Shown: positions 47,893-57,738, counted from the stretch's first letter. The stretch is DNA of 64,000 nucleotides from Streptomyces sp. MMBL 11-1 (GCF_028622875.1 NZ_CP117709.1:1116001-1180000); one strand, 5' to 3'. Translations and numbers: made by a program. Notes: a model not told the origin generated them from the sequence alone.

Positions 47893-49659
47893 TTACAGGT
47901 ACTGGCCGGTGTTGGCCACCGTATCGATGGAGCGTCCGGTGTCCGCGCCCTGCTTTCCGGTGACGAGTGTGCGGATGAAGACGATCCGCTCACCCTTCTT
48001 ACCGGAAATCCTGGCCCAGTCGTCCGGATTGGTCGTGTTCGGCAGGTCCTCGTTCTCCTTGAACTCGTCCACGCAGGCCTGCAGGAGGTGAGCGACCCGC
48101 AGCCCTTTCTGGCCCTGTTCCAGGAATGCCTTGATGGCCATCTTCTTTGCCCGGTCGACGATGTTCTGAATCATCGCGCCGGAGTTGAAGTCCTTGAAGT
48201 ACAGGACTTCCTTGTCGCCGTTGGCGTACGTGACCTCGAGGAAGCGGTTCTCCTCGGACTCCGTGTACATCCGCTCCACGACGGACTGGATCATGGCGTG
48301 GGCAGCGGCCGGCCGGGAGCCGGTGTGCTCGGCCAGATCGTCCGCGTGCAGCGGGAGCCCCGGGGTGAGGTACTTCGCGAAGATGTCCTTCGCCGCCTCG
48401 GCGTCCGGACGCTCGATCTTGATCTTCACATCGAGGCGGCCCGGGCGCAGGATGGCGGGGTCGATCATGTCCTCGCGGTTGGAGGCGCCGATGACGATGA
48501 CGTTCTCCAGGCCCTCCACCCCGTCGATCTCGGCGAGCAGCTGCGGGACGATGGTGTTCTCCACGTCCGAGCTGACGCCGCTGCCGCGGGTGCGGAAGAG
48601 GGACTCCATCTCGTCGAAGAAGACGATGACGGGGGTGCCCTCGCTCGCCTTCTCCCTCGCACGCTGGAAGACCAGGCGGATGTGCCGCTCGGTCTCGCCG
48701 ACGTACTTGTTGAGGAGCTCGGGGCCCTTGATATTGAGGAAGTAGCTCTTCCCCGCGGGCTGCCCGGTGACCTCGGCGACCTTCTTGGCGAGCGAATTGG
48801 CGACGGCCTTGGCGATGAGCGTCTTGCCGCAGCCGGGCGGACCGTAGAGCAGGATGCCCTTCGGCGGGCGGAGCTCGTGCTCCTTGAAGAGGTCGGGGTG
48901 CAGGTACGGAAGCTCGACCGCGTCGCGGATCAGCTCGATCTGGTCGCCCAGGCCGCCGATCTTGTCGTAGTCGATGTCCGGGACCTCTTCGAGGACGAGC
49001 TCCTCGACCTCGCTCTTGGGGACCACCTCGTAGACGTAACCCGACCTGGAGTCCAGGAGCAGGGCGTCGCCGGAGCGGATGGTGGTGTCCAGCAGCGGCT
49101 CGGCGAGCCGCACCACCCTCTCCTCGTCGGTGTGCCCGACGACCAGGGCGCGCTCGCCGTCCTCGAGGATCTCCTTGAGGGTGACGATGTCCCCGGCGCG
49201 CTCGAACTGCATGGCCTCGACCACGTTGAGCGCTTCGTTGAGCATGACCTCCTGGCCACGCCGGAGCTCCTCGAGCTCGACACTGGGGCTGACGTTCACC
49301 CGGAGCTTGCGGCCCCCGGTGAAGATGTCACAGGTGCCGTCCTCGTTGGCCTGCAGGAAGACGCCGAAGCCGGCCGGCGGCTGCGCGAGCCGGTCGACCT
49401 CCTCCTTGAGGGCCACGATCTGGTCGCGCGCCTCACGGAGCGTGTTGGCGAGCCGCTCGTTCTGTGCGGACACGCCCGCCAGGTTCGTCTGCAACTCGAC
49501 GATCCGCTCTTCGAGAATCCTCGAGTGACGCGGAGAGTCGGCGAGCTTACGTCGCAGGACGGCGATTTCCTGCTCGAGATAGGCAACCTGGCCGGCTGGG
49601 TCCTCTGACCCTCGCGCGGGCCGGATGCCGCGGTTGATGTCGTCGTCGTGGGCTGCCAC
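47893..49659 (-). CDS. arc: Proteasomal AAA ATPase Arc (Mpa)
   Basis: A 588-residue ring ATPase that captures pupylated proteins, unfolds them and feeds them to the 20S proteasome. Residues about 20-75 form the Pup-binding coiled coil ([40 protein letters not shown]); two OB domains follow. The AAA module has Walker A GPPGCGKT, Walker [13 protein letters not shown] and an arginine finger in [11 protein letters not shown]. The C-terminus NTGQYL is the docking motif for the alpha ring. GTG 49659 ([17 protein letters not shown]) follows GGAGGAGG; an upstream ATG lies in that site. Confidence 0.95.
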   Translation of the reverse strand: MAAHDDDINRGIRPARGSEDPAGQVAYLEQEIAVLRRKLADSPRHSRILEERIVELQTNLAGVSAQNERLANTLREARDQIVALKEEVDRLAQPPAGFGVFLQANEDGTCDIFTGGRKLRVNVSPSVELEELRRGQEVMLNEALNVVEAMQFERAGDIVTLKEILEDGERALVVGHTDEERVVRLAEPLLDTTIRSGDALLLDSRSGYVYEVVPKSEVEELVLEEVPDIDYDKIGGLGDQIELIRDAVELPYLHPDLFKEHELRPPKGILLYGPPGCGKTLIAKAVANSLAKKVAEVTGQPAGKSYFLNIKGPELLNKYVGETERHIRLVFQRAREKASEGTPVIVFFDEMESLFRTRGSGVSSDVENTIVPQLLAEIDGVEGLENVIVIGASNREDMIDPAILRPGRLDVKIKIERPDAEAAKDIFAKYLTPGLPLHADDLAEHTGSRPAAAHAMIQSVVERMYTESEENRFLEVTYANGDKEVLYFKDFNSGAMIQNIVDRAKKMAIKAFLEQGQKGLRVAHLLQACVDEFKENEDLPNTTNPDDWARISGKKGERIVFIRTLVTGKQGADTGRSIDTVANTGQYL

Positions 49660-49899
49660 GGTCCTCACCTCCTCCATGGGGAGCTGGACGCTTCCTGACC
49701 CTACCTGGGTGGGTGGTGATTGAAACCCCTAGATCACAAAGACTGCGGGGCGTGTCCGATCTTCACCCTTGCGCTCTCCCTCACGTCAAGGGAATACCCA
49801 CCCTTCGGCACCGGAAAGCCGCCGGTTGTATCGTCGAACTGTTCAACACCCGTCAGGGCTGGCTCCAATTGGTTCAGATACGCAGGAACGGCAGGACAC

Positions 49900-50211
49900 A
49901 TGACCGTGCAGCAGGACTCGCCGGGCGACAGTGACACGCAGGACCTGGAGGTCTGGATCGACCAGGACCTCTGTACGGGCGACGGCATCTGTGTGCAGTA
50001 CGCCCCCGATGTCTTCGAGCTGGACATCGACGGCCTGGCATACGTGAAGAGCGGCGACGACGAACTCCTGCAGACCCCTGGGGCGACCACCCCGGTGCCG
50101 CTGCCCCTCCTCCAGGACGTCGTCGACTCGGCCAAGGAGTGCCCCGGGGACTGCATCCACGTGCGGCGCGTCAAGGACAGCGTGGAGGTGTACGGGCCCG
50201 ACGCGGACTAG
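49900..50211 (+). CDS. 3Fe-4S ferredoxin
   Basis: A 103-residue electron carrier. The cluster motif is CTGDGIC (Cys25 and Cys31, C-x2-D-x2-C) with the last ligand in AKECPGDCIHVRRV, typical of 3Fe-4S ferredoxins that feed cytochrome P450s or other oxygenases. An acidic surface is evident. The ATG at 49900 follows CAGGA. It is divergent from arc, across 240 bp, and no P450 is adjacent, so the partner is unknown. It lies in the same place in related actinobacteria, where its link to the proteasome locus has not been explained. Confidence 0.88.
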   Translation: MTVQQDSPGDSDTQDLEVWIDQDLCTGDGICVQYAPDVFELDIDGLAYVKSGDDELLQTPGATTPVPLPLLQDVVDSAKECPGDCIHVRRVKDSVEVYGPDAD

Positions 50212-50262
50212 TCGGTGCGGGGCCTCGCGGCCCGGTCCGGGACGGAGTTCCGCGGCGCGCGC

Positions 50263-50844
50263 TCAGACGCTGCGCGCGAGGTCGCCGGAGGCGCGGACGA
50301 ACGCCTTCCCCTGCCATCGCCAGGAGGCCTGTTCCTCCTGGTCGGGGCAGCAGCGGGGCACGTCGAGCGAGGAGTAGCCGAAGAGGGTCGCCGAGACGAG
50401 GCCGTCGCGTACGGCGAGGTCCCCGACCGTCTTCCTGTCAGCGGGGTCCACCAGGGTCGCCACGACCCGGGGGGTGGCCCCGCCGCTCTGTGTCAGGACG
50501 TAGATGCCGCCCGGCGGGGTCCCGGATCCGGCGGCGCAGTGCACCACGGCGACGGTTTCCGGCCGCCCGTCGCCGTCGAGGTCCCCGGAGACCTTCTTCG
50601 CGACGGTCGTGCCGACGCCGCCGCACTCCAGCGGGAACTCCACGGCGGCCGGATCAGGGGCGGGCGCGGGGGCGCCGTGCCGCGTGGTGGTCCGCTGCTC
50701 GGGTGCCGTGGCGGTCGCGGTGGCCGTACGGGGCTGGAGCAGCCCGGCGAGCGCGACGACGCCGGCCATCGCCGCGGCCGTGGCGAGCCAGTGCACCGGC
50801 TTGGCGGCGGTGTGGGCGAGATCCGGGAGCGCGGGGGTCTGCAC
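50263..50844 (-). CDS. Secreted or membrane-anchored protein with a VCBS/FG-GAP-like segment
   Basis: A 193-residue protein. After a polar start (VQTPALPDLAHTAAKPVHWL) a hydrophobic helix at about 20-38 (ATAAAMAGVVALAGLL) acts as signal or anchor. The outer part has AKKVSGDLDGDGRPETVAVV, the DxDxDG calcium-type motif of FG-GAP or VCBS repeats, and Cys pairs (LECGGVG, VPRCCPDQEE) that may make disulfides. I cannot name its function. GTG 50844 has an AGGAGA site. It is convergent with the ferredoxin gene and follows the trmI terminator. Confidence 0.7.
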   Translation of the reverse strand: MQTPALPDLAHTAAKPVHWLATAAAMAGVVALAGLLQPRTATATATAPEQRTTTRHGAPAPAPDPAAVEFPLECGGVGTTVAKKVSGDLDGDGRPETVAVVHCAAGSGTPPGGIYVLTQSGGATPRVVATLVDPADRKTVGDLAVRDGLVSATLFGYSSLDVPRCCPDQEEQASWRWQGKAFVRASGDLARSV

Positions 50845-50979
50845 GCGGTATGTCTCCTGATGGTTCCTGGAAGCCCGGTGAGGGGGTGGGGAACACCCCC
50901 GAGGGGTTGGCCGCATCGTGCCACACCTCACACCCGGGCGGAACGGCGGGGTCTCGACGAATGAGGGTCCCAACGAAAA

Positions 50980-51029
50980 GGCGCCGCCGCGCAGTTCCCC
51001 GGTCGGTCGGGGAACCGCGCGGCGGCGCC
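50980..51029 (-). terminator. Terminator after trmI
   Basis: A long stem: 13 bp (GGCGCCGCCGCGC with its complement), one A/C mismatch, then GTTCCCC with GGGGAAC, and an 8-nt loop. It lies 15 bp past the trmI stop. Confidence 0.9.
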
Positions 51030-51044
51030 GGTGCGTTGGACGGA

Positions 51045-51962
51045 TCAGCCGCGGTCGGCGGCGGGGCCTCCACGGCTCTGGCTGCCGGGTCCGTCGTAGT
51101 CGTCGCCGTAGGCGCCCTTGGACGGGCGGCGGCGGCGCAGCGGGGGCTCGACGCCGTCCGCGAGGCGGCGGGCGGTGACCAGGAAGCCGGTGTGGCCGAT
51201 CATCCGGTGGTCGGGGCGGACGGCGAGGCCCTCGACGTGCCAGTTGCGGATCATCGACTCCCAGGGCTGCGGTTCGGCGAAGCAGCCGATCTCGCGGATG
51301 GACTCGACGGTGCGCGAGAGCTGGGTGGTGGTGGCGACGTAGGCGCAGAGGATGCCGCCGGGGACCAGGGCCTTGGAGACGGCCTCCAGGCACTCCCAGG
51401 GGGCGAGCATGTCCAGCACGACGCGGTCGACGTCGGTGTCGGAGAGGTTGTCCTGGAGGTCGCCGACGGTCAGCTGCCAGGCCGGGTGCGGGGAGCCGAA
51501 GTAGCGCTCGACGTTCTGCTGGGCGATCTCGGCGAAGTCCTCGCGGCGCTCGTAGGAGTGCAGCATGCCCTGCTCGCCGATGGCGCGCAGCAGGAAGGTG
51601 CTGAGCGAGCCGGATCCGACCCCGGCCTCCACGACGCGGGCGCCGGGGAAGATGTCGGCGAAGGCCAGGATCTGGCCGGCGTCCTTGGGGTAGACCACGG
51701 CGGCGCCGCGGGGCATGGACAGGACGTAGTCGGGGAGCAGGGGGCGCAGCGCGAGATAGGCGACGTTCCCCGTGGTGCGGACAACACTGCCCTCGGGAGC
51801 ACCGATCAGCTCGTCGTGCGGGAAAGAACCCTTGTGGGTGTGGAAGTTCTTTCCGGCTTCGAGCGTGAAGGTGTAGTGGCGGCCCTTGGGGTCGGTGAGC
51901 TGTACCTGGTCCCCGACCTTGAAGGGCCCACGTCGGCGGGCGGCACCGGTCGGTTCAGACAT
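51045..51962 (-). CDS. trmI: tRNA (adenine-58-N1)-methyltransferase TrmI
   Basis: A 305-residue SAM enzyme that methylates A58 in the T-loop of tRNA. The N-terminal small domain is followed by SAM-binding motifs ARVVEAGVGSGSLSTFLLRA and HSYERREDFAEIAQQNV, with catalytic DRVVLDMLAPWECLE. It ends in an Arg-rich, Gly-rich tail of about 30 residues. The ATG is at 51962. In actinobacteria trmI is commonly near arc and the RecB-like nuclease gene, as here. It is 89 bp from the site-2 protease gene on the same strand, so the two could share a transcript. Confidence 0.93.
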   Translation of the reverse strand: MSEPTGAARRRGPFKVGDQVQLTDPKGRHYTFTLEAGKNFHTHKGSFPHDELIGAPEGSVVRTTGNVAYLALRPLLPDYVLSMPRGAAVVYPKDAGQILAFADIFPGARVVEAGVGSGSLSTFLLRAIGEQGMLHSYERREDFAEIAQQNVERYFGSPHPAWQLTVGDLQDNLSDTDVDRVVLDMLAPWECLEAVSKALVPGGILCAYVATTTQLSRTVESIREIGCFAEPQPWESMIRNWHVEGLAVRPDHRMIGHTGFLVTARRLADGVEPPLRRRRPSKGAYGDDYDGPGSQSRGGPAADRG

Positions 51963-52051
51963 GTGACCAGCCTACCGGTGATTCGGGGCCCTCCGACCGC
52001 CCGGCCGCCGCGGTGGCGGGACCGCGAGCCGGCACGCTCGGGACACGGGGC

Positions 52052-53302
52052 TCAGGCGCCGGGGCGGGCCATGGCCTTGACGAAGGCGCGCTCCACGTCG
52101 GCGGTGGAGAGGACTCCGTAGATCTCGCCGGTCTCCTCGACGACCAGGTATTCGGTGGCGGGCGTGGCCTTGAGCCGGTCCAGGAGGGCTTCGCCGGCCA
52201 GTTCCGCGGGGACCTTCATGCCGTCGGTGAGGTCCTGGGCGAGGCCGCTGACGGCGACCCAGGGCCGGCGGTGTTCGGGGACGCCGACGATGGCGGCCTC
52301 GCGGACGACGCCCTTGGGGTTGCCCTGCCCGTCGACGACGACCAGGGCGCGGGCGCCCGCCTCGTTGGCCCGGCGCAGCGCTTCGGAGAGCGGGGTGGCG
52401 GACTCGACGGGGACGGCGCGGCGGGTGAGGGTGCGGGCCCGGAGGTCGGGCAGGTGCTCACGGAGGCGGGCCATGCGCAGGCTGTTCCCGGCGCCGGTCC
52501 AGATGATGCCCGCGAGGATCGCGGCGAGGAGCGCGTCCATGACGGTCTCGACCCCGCCGATGTCCTGGGCGGTGCCGCCCAGGGCTCCGGTGTGGGTGAG
52601 CAGCGGCAGTCCGACGAGGACGACGACGGCGAGCCCGCGGCCGACCCAGGCGGCGGCGATGGTGCCGCTCATGGGCTTGCCGGTGATCTTCCAGACGACC
52701 GCGCGGAGCATCCGGCCGCCGTCCAGGGGCAGGCCGGGCAGCAGGTTGAACGCGGCCACGATGAGGTTGGAGATCATCAGGCCCGCGACCAGGACGCCGG
52801 GGACCGTGCCGGGCTCGACGAGCTGCATCGCGCCGTAGAAGACACCGCCGAGGACCAGGGACAGGAGCGGTCCGACGAAGGCGAGGACGAACTCGCGGCC
52901 GGGCGTCTCGCTCTCCTTCTCGATCTCCGAGACCCCGCCGAAGAACTGGAGCTGGATACGGCGGACCGGGAGTTTGTAGCGCAGTGCGGCGACCGTGTGG
53001 GCCAGTTCGTGGACGAGTACGGAGGCGTAGAAGGCGATGGCGAAGAACAGGGCGACGAGGTAGCGGGCGGCGCCCAGCTCGGGCAGCACGCGGTCGAGCT
53101 GGCCGCCGAACACCCAGGTGATCAGCGCGGCGACGACGAACCAGCTGGGGGCGACGTAGACGGGCACGCCGAAGGGCCGGCCCATGAGCAGGCCGCCGCC
53201 GGGCTCGGCGGGGCGTTTCGGCTGGCCGTTGTCGGGATCGGCGCCGGGGGCCGTTCCCCCTGCGCCGGGCTGCGGCCGCCCGCTGTCGCCGCTGTCGTCC
53301 AC
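52052..53302 (-). CDS. Site-2 protease (M50B) with two CBS domains
   Basis: A 416-residue intramembrane zinc protease. The zinc site is HELAH (residues 98-102) and the second half-site is FNLLPGLPLDGGRMLRAVVW with the third ligand Asp. Six or so hydrophobic segments surround them. Two CBS domains at about 290-410 (VPVESATPLSEALRRANEAG, TEYLVVEETGEIYGVLSTAD) probably sense adenine nucleotides. Relatives cleave membrane anti-sigma factors such as RskA, or SpoIVFB targets; the RskA-type protein at 22.0 kb is a possible substrate. GTG 53302 has an AAGGGA site. It is divergent from the RecB-like gene. Confidence 0.9.
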   Translation of the reverse strand: MDDSGDSGRPQPGAGGTAPGADPDNGQPKRPAEPGGGLLMGRPFGVPVYVAPSWFVVAALITWVFGGQLDRVLPELGAARYLVALFFAIAFYASVLVHELAHTVAALRYKLPVRRIQLQFFGGVSEIEKESETPGREFVLAFVGPLLSLVLGGVFYGAMQLVEPGTVPGVLVAGLMISNLIVAAFNLLPGLPLDGGRMLRAVVWKITGKPMSGTIAAAWVGRGLAVVVLVGLPLLTHTGALGGTAQDIGGVETVMDALLAAILAGIIWTGAGNSLRMARLREHLPDLRARTLTRRAVPVESATPLSEALRRANEAGARALVVVDGQGNPKGVVREAAIVGVPEHRRPWVAVSGLAQDLTDGMKVPAELAGEALLDRLKATPATEYLVVEETGEIYGVLSTADVERAFVKAMARPGA

Positions 53303-53413
53303 GGGGTCCCTTCGGTTCGGTGAGTGGCGTTTGCCACGATCATGCAGTGTGCGAGGGTCTGCCGTCGATGGTATGCCGCTCGCTGTCAGTGGCGGGCCGT
53401 AGGGTCTTCAGAC

Positions 53414-54325
53414 ATGACTTCCGTGCCGCGGCCGCCCCAGCCGCCTTCGTCCCTGTCGCCGTCGCGGGCGAGCGATTTCATGCAGTGTCCCTTGCTCTAC
53501 CGCTTCCGGGTCATCGACAAGCTGCCGGAGAAGCCCAGCGAGGCGGCTACCCGCGGCACGCTGGTCCATGCGGTGCTGGAGCGGCTCTTCGACGCTCCCG
53601 CGGCCGACCGGACGGCGCCGCGGGCGCGGGCGCTGATTCCCGGCCAGTGGGACCGGCTGCTGGAGTCGAGGCCGGAGCTGACCGGGCTGTTCGCCGACGA
53701 CACCGAGGGCGAGCGTCTGACGCGCTGGCTGGGTGAGGCGGAGCGGTTGGTGGACCGGTGGTTCTCGCTGGAGGACCCGACGCGCCTGGAGCCGGCGGAG
53801 CGTGAGCTGTTCGTCGAGACGGAGCTGGAGTCGGGGCTGCGGCTGCGCGGGGTGATCGACCGGGTGGACGTCGCGCCGAGCGGCGAGGTCCGGATCGTCG
53901 ACTACAAGACGGGGAAGGCGCCGCGTCCGGAGTACGCCGATGGTCCGCTGTTCCAGATGACGTTCTACGCGCTGGTGATCTGGCGGCTGAAGGGCGTGGT
54001 GCCGCGCCGCCTCCAGCTGGTCTACCTGGGCAGCGGGGACGTGCTGACGTACGACCCGGTGGTGGCCGACCTGGAGCGGGTGGAGCGCAAGCTGCTGGCG
54101 CTGTGGGACGCGATCTCGCTGGCGACGGAGACCGGTGACTGGCGTCCCCGGCCGACGAAGCTGTGCGGCTGGTGCGACCACCAGGCGGTGTGTCCGGAAT
54201 TCGGCGGGACTCCCCCGGTGTATCCGCTGTCGGTACGCCCTGCCGATTCGGGTGAGGATGGCCAGGGCAGAATGGGACCGGTCCGGGCCGAGGCCGGCCG
54301 TGCCGTGGCCCTTGAGGGCCCTTAA
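53414..54325 (+). CDS. RecB-like PD-(D/E)XK nuclease
   Basis: A 303-residue nuclease related to Cas4 and AddB/RecB nuclease domains. Core motifs: RASDFMQCPLLYRFRVIDKL, TRGTLVHAVLERLF (catalytic His), VIDRVDVAPSGEVRIVDYKT (D ... DYKTG) and a C-terminal Cys cluster LCGWCDHQAVCPEF that, with the Cys in MQCP, can bind a 4Fe-4S cluster. The ATG at 53414 has only a weak AGGG site. It stands beside trmI in many actinobacteria and is thought to act in DNA repair. It ends 9 bp before the response regulator, so both may be one transcript. Confidence 0.88.
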   Translation: MTSVPRPPQPPSSLSPSRASDFMQCPLLYRFRVIDKLPEKPSEAATRGTLVHAVLERLFDAPAADRTAPRARALIPGQWDRLLESRPELTGLFADDTEGERLTRWLGEAERLVDRWFSLEDPTRLEPAERELFVETELESGLRLRGVIDRVDVAPSGEVRIVDYKTGKAPRPEYADGPLFQMTFYALVIWRLKGVVPRRLQLVYLGSGDVLTYDPVVADLERVERKLLALWDAISLATETGDWRPRPTKLCGWCDHQAVCPEFGGTPPVYPLSVRPADSGEDGQGRMGPVRAEAGRAVALEGP

Positions 54326-54334
54326 GGAGTTCCT

Positions 54335-55006
54335 GTGGCGATCCGCGTCCTTCTGGTCGATGACCAGCCTCTGCTGCGCACCGGTTTCCGGATGATTCTG
54401 GAGGCCGAAGGCGATCTGGCGGTGGTCGGTGAGGCCGGTGACGGCCTGCAGGCCATCGATCAGGTGCGGGCGCTGCAGCCCGATGTGGTGCTGATGGACA
54501 TCCGGATGCCGCGGATGGACGGGGTGGAGGCGACCCGTCAGATCACCGGCCCCGGGAAGGACGGTCCGGCGAAGGTGCTGGTGCTGACCACCTTCGATCT
54601 CGACGAGTACGTGGTGGAGGCGCTGCGTGCCGGGGCGAGCGGCTTCCTGCTGAAGGACGCTCCGGCGGCCGAGCTGGTGCAGGCGATCCGCGTGGTGGCG
54701 GCGGGCGAGGCGATGCTGGCGCCGAGTATCACGCGCCGTCTGCTGGACAAGTACGCGGACCACCTGCCGTCCGGCGAGGACCCGGTGCCGGACGCCCTGC
54801 ACACGTTGACGGACCGTGAGGTCGAGGTGCTGAAGCTGGTGGCGCGGGGCCTGTCCAACGCGGAGATCGCGGCGGATCTGTTCGTCAGCGAGACGACGGT
54901 CAAGACGCATGTGGGCCATGTGCTCACGAAGTTGGGCCTGCGTGACCGGGTGCAGGCCGCGGTGTACGCGTACGAGAGCGGGCTGGTGCGTCCCGGCGCG
55001 CAGTAG
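54335..55006 (+). CDS. NarL/FixJ-type response regulator
   Basis: A 223-residue two-component regulator. The receiver domain has the acidic pair VDDQP, phospho-acceptor Asp55 in VVLMDIRMPRMDG, Thr in VLVLTTFDLDEY and Lys in FLLKDAPA. The LuxR-type helix-turn-helix is LTDREVEVLKLVARGLSNAE with SETTVKTHVGHVLTKLGLRD. No histidine kinase is adjacent, so it is an orphan in this window. GTG 54335 follows AAGGAG and is 9 bp from the upstream stop. Its targets are unknown. Confidence 0.93.
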   Translation: MAIRVLLVDDQPLLRTGFRMILEAEGDLAVVGEAGDGLQAIDQVRALQPDVVLMDIRMPRMDGVEATRQITGPGKDGPAKVLVLTTFDLDEYVVEALRAGASGFLLKDAPAAELVQAIRVVAAGEAMLAPSITRRLLDKYADHLPSGEDPVPDALHTLTDREVEVLKLVARGLSNAEIAADLFVSETTVKTHVGHVLTKLGLRDRVQAAVYAYESGLVRPGAQ

Positions 55007-55029
55007 CGGCCCCGCGCACGCACACGGAG

Positions 55030-55083
55030 AAGCCGTCCGGCCCGTCCCCTCCTCGGAACAGGAGGGGGCGGGCCGGACGGCTT
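55030..55083. terminator. Bidirectional terminator
   Basis: AAGCCGTCCGGCCCG pairs perfectly (15 bp) with its complement, and CCCCTCCT with AGGAGGGG extends it toward a 6-nt loop. It lies between the convergent response-regulator and binding-protein genes. Confidence 0.92.
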
Positions 55084-55095
55084 TCCGGTCCGGTC

Positions 55096-56694
55096 TCAGA
55101 CGTTGGGCCGGTTGAGCTCCCAGAGCTGGAGTTCGGAGGTGGCGCTGACGGAGCGCTCCACCCCGGCGATCCCGTCGCGGGAGGCCACGTACTGCTTGCC
55201 CTGCCAGATCGGCAGCACCGGCACATCGGTGGCGACGATGTCCTGGAGCTTCTCGTAGGTGATGGCGGCGGCGGTGCGGTCGGTCTCGCGGCGGGACTCC
55301 GGGATGAGGACCTTCTGCGCCTCGCGCGACCGGTAGGGCGAGTTGAGGAAGTTGTTCTCGTCCAGGAAGGGCGCGGTGTAGTTGTCCGGGTCCGGGAAGT
55401 CGGGGAACCAGCCCATGCCGTAGGCCGCGTAGTCGCCGCGCTTCTGCTCGGGGCGGTACTCCGACCACTCCTTGCCCTGGATGGAGACGTCGAAGAGGCC
55501 CGAGCTGTTCAGCTGCTGCCGGATCGCCTTGAACTCCTCGGCGGTGGCCGGGCCGTAGTGGTCGCTGATGTAGTGCAGGGTGAACTTCACCGGCGTCTTG
55601 ATCCCGCCGTCGCGGAGGATCGCCGCAGCCTTGGCGGTGCTGGGCTCGCCGTACTTGTTGAAGAAGGCGTTGGTGTGCCCGGCGATGCTGGACGGGATCA
55701 GCGAGTAGAGCGGTTCGGCGGTGGTGCCGTACACCTTGCCCGCGATCTCGCCCCGGTCGACGAGCTGCGCCATGGCCTGCCGGACGGACTTGTTGACCAC
55801 GGGGTCCTTGGTGTTGAACCCGACGTAGCTGATGGCGAGGCCGGGCAGTTCGGTGAGCTCGATGCCCTCCTTCGGCGCCACGAGCATGTCCCGGGCCTGT
55901 TGGGGCGACATCGCCCGGGTCATCATGTGGATCTTCTTCTCGTCGAGCGCCTTGCCCATGGCCTCGGCGTCGGGGAAGAGCTCCATCTCGACCTTGTCGT
56001 TGAGGACCTTCAGCTCGCCCTTGTACGAGGGGTTTCTGTCGAAGGCGATCTTGACGACCCGGCCGTCCTCGACCTGCGGCTTCATGGTGTACGGGCCGGA
56101 GCCGTTCACCTGGAAGCCGGTGCGGCCCTCCTTCGCCGGGTACTGCGCTTTCGGGACGATGCCGGCGGCGGGGGTGGCGAGCTTGTAGGGGAAGGTCGCG
56201 TCGGGCGCGTTCAGGTGGAAGATCACCTGGTCGTCGCCCTTGGTCTCGATCATGTCGATGTTGGCGAGGAGTCCGACGGGCCCGCTGTCCGCGTCGATGT
56301 CGATGACGCGCTGAATGGAGTGCTTCACGTCCTCGGCGGTGACGGGCGCCCCGTCGGCGAAGGTGAGGCCCGCCCGCAGGGTGCAGCGGTAGCTCTCGTT
56401 CGCGGTGTCGGTGAAGGTACAGCTGCGGGCGGCCTCGGGCACCGGCTCGCCGCCGCCGCTCGGCACCGCGGTCAGGGTCTGCACGGTCTGCCGCAGGACG
56501 TTCCAGACGCCCGCCTCGTAGGCGATGGCCGGGTCGAGCGGCGCGGGGTTCTCCTTGGAGGCCACGAGCTGGTCCGTGGTGCCGACGACGATGGCTCCCT
56601 TGCCACCGGCGCCGCTGTCCGTGCTGCCGCAGGCGGCGAGCACGGGGGCGAGCAGGCCGATGACGGCCGGCAGCACCAGGGTCTTGCGGTTCAT
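55096..56694 (-). CDS. Peptide-type ABC substrate-binding lipoprotein (family 5)
   Basis: A 532-residue exported lipoprotein. The signal peptide ends in LAAC, with Cys22 as the anchor. Family-5 (OppA/DppA) marks are FADGAPVTAEDVKHSIQRVI, NGSGPYTMKPQVEDGRVVKI, LPGLAISYVGFNTKDPVVNK and GMGWFPDFPDPDNYTAPFLD. It binds an oligopeptide or similar ligand outside the cell, but no permease or ATPase gene is near, so it is an orphan receptor or shares a remote transporter. ATG 56694 has a GAGGGAG string 11 nt upstream; an ATG 18 bp upstream is less likely. The 306-bp gap beyond it holds only its promoter region, in which I see no clear motif. Confidence 0.9.
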   Translation of the reverse strand: MNRKTLVLPAVIGLLAPVLAACGSTDSGAGGKGAIVVGTTDQLVASKENPAPLDPAIAYEAGVWNVLRQTVQTLTAVPSGGGEPVPEAARSCTFTDTANESYRCTLRAGLTFADGAPVTAEDVKHSIQRVIDIDADSGPVGLLANIDMIETKGDDQVIFHLNAPDATFPYKLATPAAGIVPKAQYPAKEGRTGFQVNGSGPYTMKPQVEDGRVVKIAFDRNPSYKGELKVLNDKVEMELFPDAEAMGKALDEKKIHMMTRAMSPQQARDMLVAPKEGIELTELPGLAISYVGFNTKDPVVNKSVRQAMAQLVDRGEIAGKVYGTTAEPLYSLIPSSIAGHTNAFFNKYGEPSTAKAAAILRDGGIKTPVKFTLHYISDHYGPATAEEFKAIRQQLNSSGLFDVSIQGKEWSEYRPEQKRGDYAAYGMGWFPDFPDPDNYTAPFLDENNFLNSPYRSREAQKVLIPESRRETDRTAAAITYEKLQDIVATDVPVLPIWQGKQYVASRDGIAGVERSVSATSELQLWELNRPNV

Positions 56695-57000
56695 CTGGAC
56701 GTTCTCCCTCATCCCGGCAGGTGAGGAATCAAAGCTAGTAGCCGCGGGTGGCCCCTCCGACCGTCCGGCGGGCGACGCCCGCTCCCCCGACGGCCGGAGG
56801 GGGCGACATACGATCACCCTTGCGGACATCTCATCCGATCCCGGCGGTCCACCGGAGGCCTGCTGGTGAGAAAGGTCACCCGTCAGGCCTCTTCACACGG
56901 ACCCCCCGCAACTGATCCACATCCATGGAACGTTGCCGGAACACACACGGAGGCGACCAGGAAATCCACGGTTCGTTCACAAGTGCCCGCTCGGCGCGGG

Positions 57001-57711
57001 TCAGCCCGTTCCGCCCGCTCCGGTGATGAGCTTGCGCAGGAAGGCGAGGTCGACCTCTTCGAGGGAGCCGACGACCACGCGTCCGGCCGCGGGCGCGATG
57101 GGGGCTACGGACGGCACGGCGACGACCCGGCAGCCGGCGGCCTCGGCGGCTGCCACCCCGGTCGCGGTGTCCTCGATGACGGCACAGCGCCAGGGGTCGG
57201 CGCCGAAGCCCGCGGCCGCGGTGAGGTAGGGCTCGGGGTGGGGCTTGGTCCGGGTGACCTCGTCCCCGGCGACGGTGAGCGCGAAGTGGTGGCGGCCCAC
57301 CGATTCCAGCACCCGGTCGATGATCCGGCGGTGGGAGGCGGAGACGAGCGCGGTGGGCACCTCGTACGCGGCCAGTTCGGCGAGCAGCCGCTCGGCGCCC
57401 GGCATCAGCGGCACCCCGCGCTCGATGCGCTTCTCGAAGCCGTCGTTGAGCAGCACGGTCAGCTCGTCCAGCCGGATGTCGGCGCCGGTGGCGTCGATGA
57501 GGTAGCCGGCGCTGCGGGTCATCGGCCCGCCGACGACCACATCCCGCCAGGACTCGTCCAGCCGGTGCCCGAGACCGGCGAAGACCTCTTTCTCGACGTC
57601 CCACCAGAAGCCCTCGGTATCGACCAGGGTTCCGTCCATGTCGAGAAGGACCGCCTGCAGGGCGGCGCCTTCGGCCGTGCGGGTCAAGGACGCGGGGACC
57701 GTACTGGTCAT
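57001..57711 (-). CDS. HAD-family phosphatase
   Basis: A 236-residue haloacid-dehalogenase phosphatase. Motif I is AVLLDMDGTLVDTEGFWWDV (nucleophile Asp24, Asp26), motif II VPTALVSAS, motif III Lys in VTRTKPHPEPYL, and motif IV IEDTATGVAAAEAAG. The cap is the helical C1 type, as in sugar-phosphate phosphatases and beta-phosphoglucomutases. The substrate is unknown. The ATG at 57711 follows GGAAGGTG; a start 9 bp upstream is less likely. It lies downstream of metH on the same strand with a hairpin between. Confidence 0.88.
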   Translation of the reverse strand: MTSTVPASLTRTAEGAALQAVLLDMDGTLVDTEGFWWDVEKEVFAGLGHRLDESWRDVVVGGPMTRSAGYLIDATGADIRLDELTVLLNDGFEKRIERGVPLMPGAERLLAELAAYEVPTALVSASHRRIIDRVLESVGRHHFALTVAGDEVTRTKPHPEPYLTAAAGFGADPWRCAVIEDTATGVAAAEAAGCRVVAVPSVAPIAPAAGRVVVGSLEEVDLAFLRKLITGAGGTG

Positions 57712-57738
57712 CCGGCACACCTTCCGTAAGGGACGAGA

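Noticed and set aside
46054..49608. An 1184-codon plus-strand open frame across dop and arc
   Set aside because: It runs antisense through dop, the arc terminator hairpin and arc, with no family motifs; it is an artefact of GC bias.
53414..54325. RecB-like nuclease as a CRISPR Cas4
   Set aside because: The protein has Cas4-like nuclease and Cys motifs, but there are no other cas genes or repeats, and this gene is typically found beside trmI in actinobacteria.
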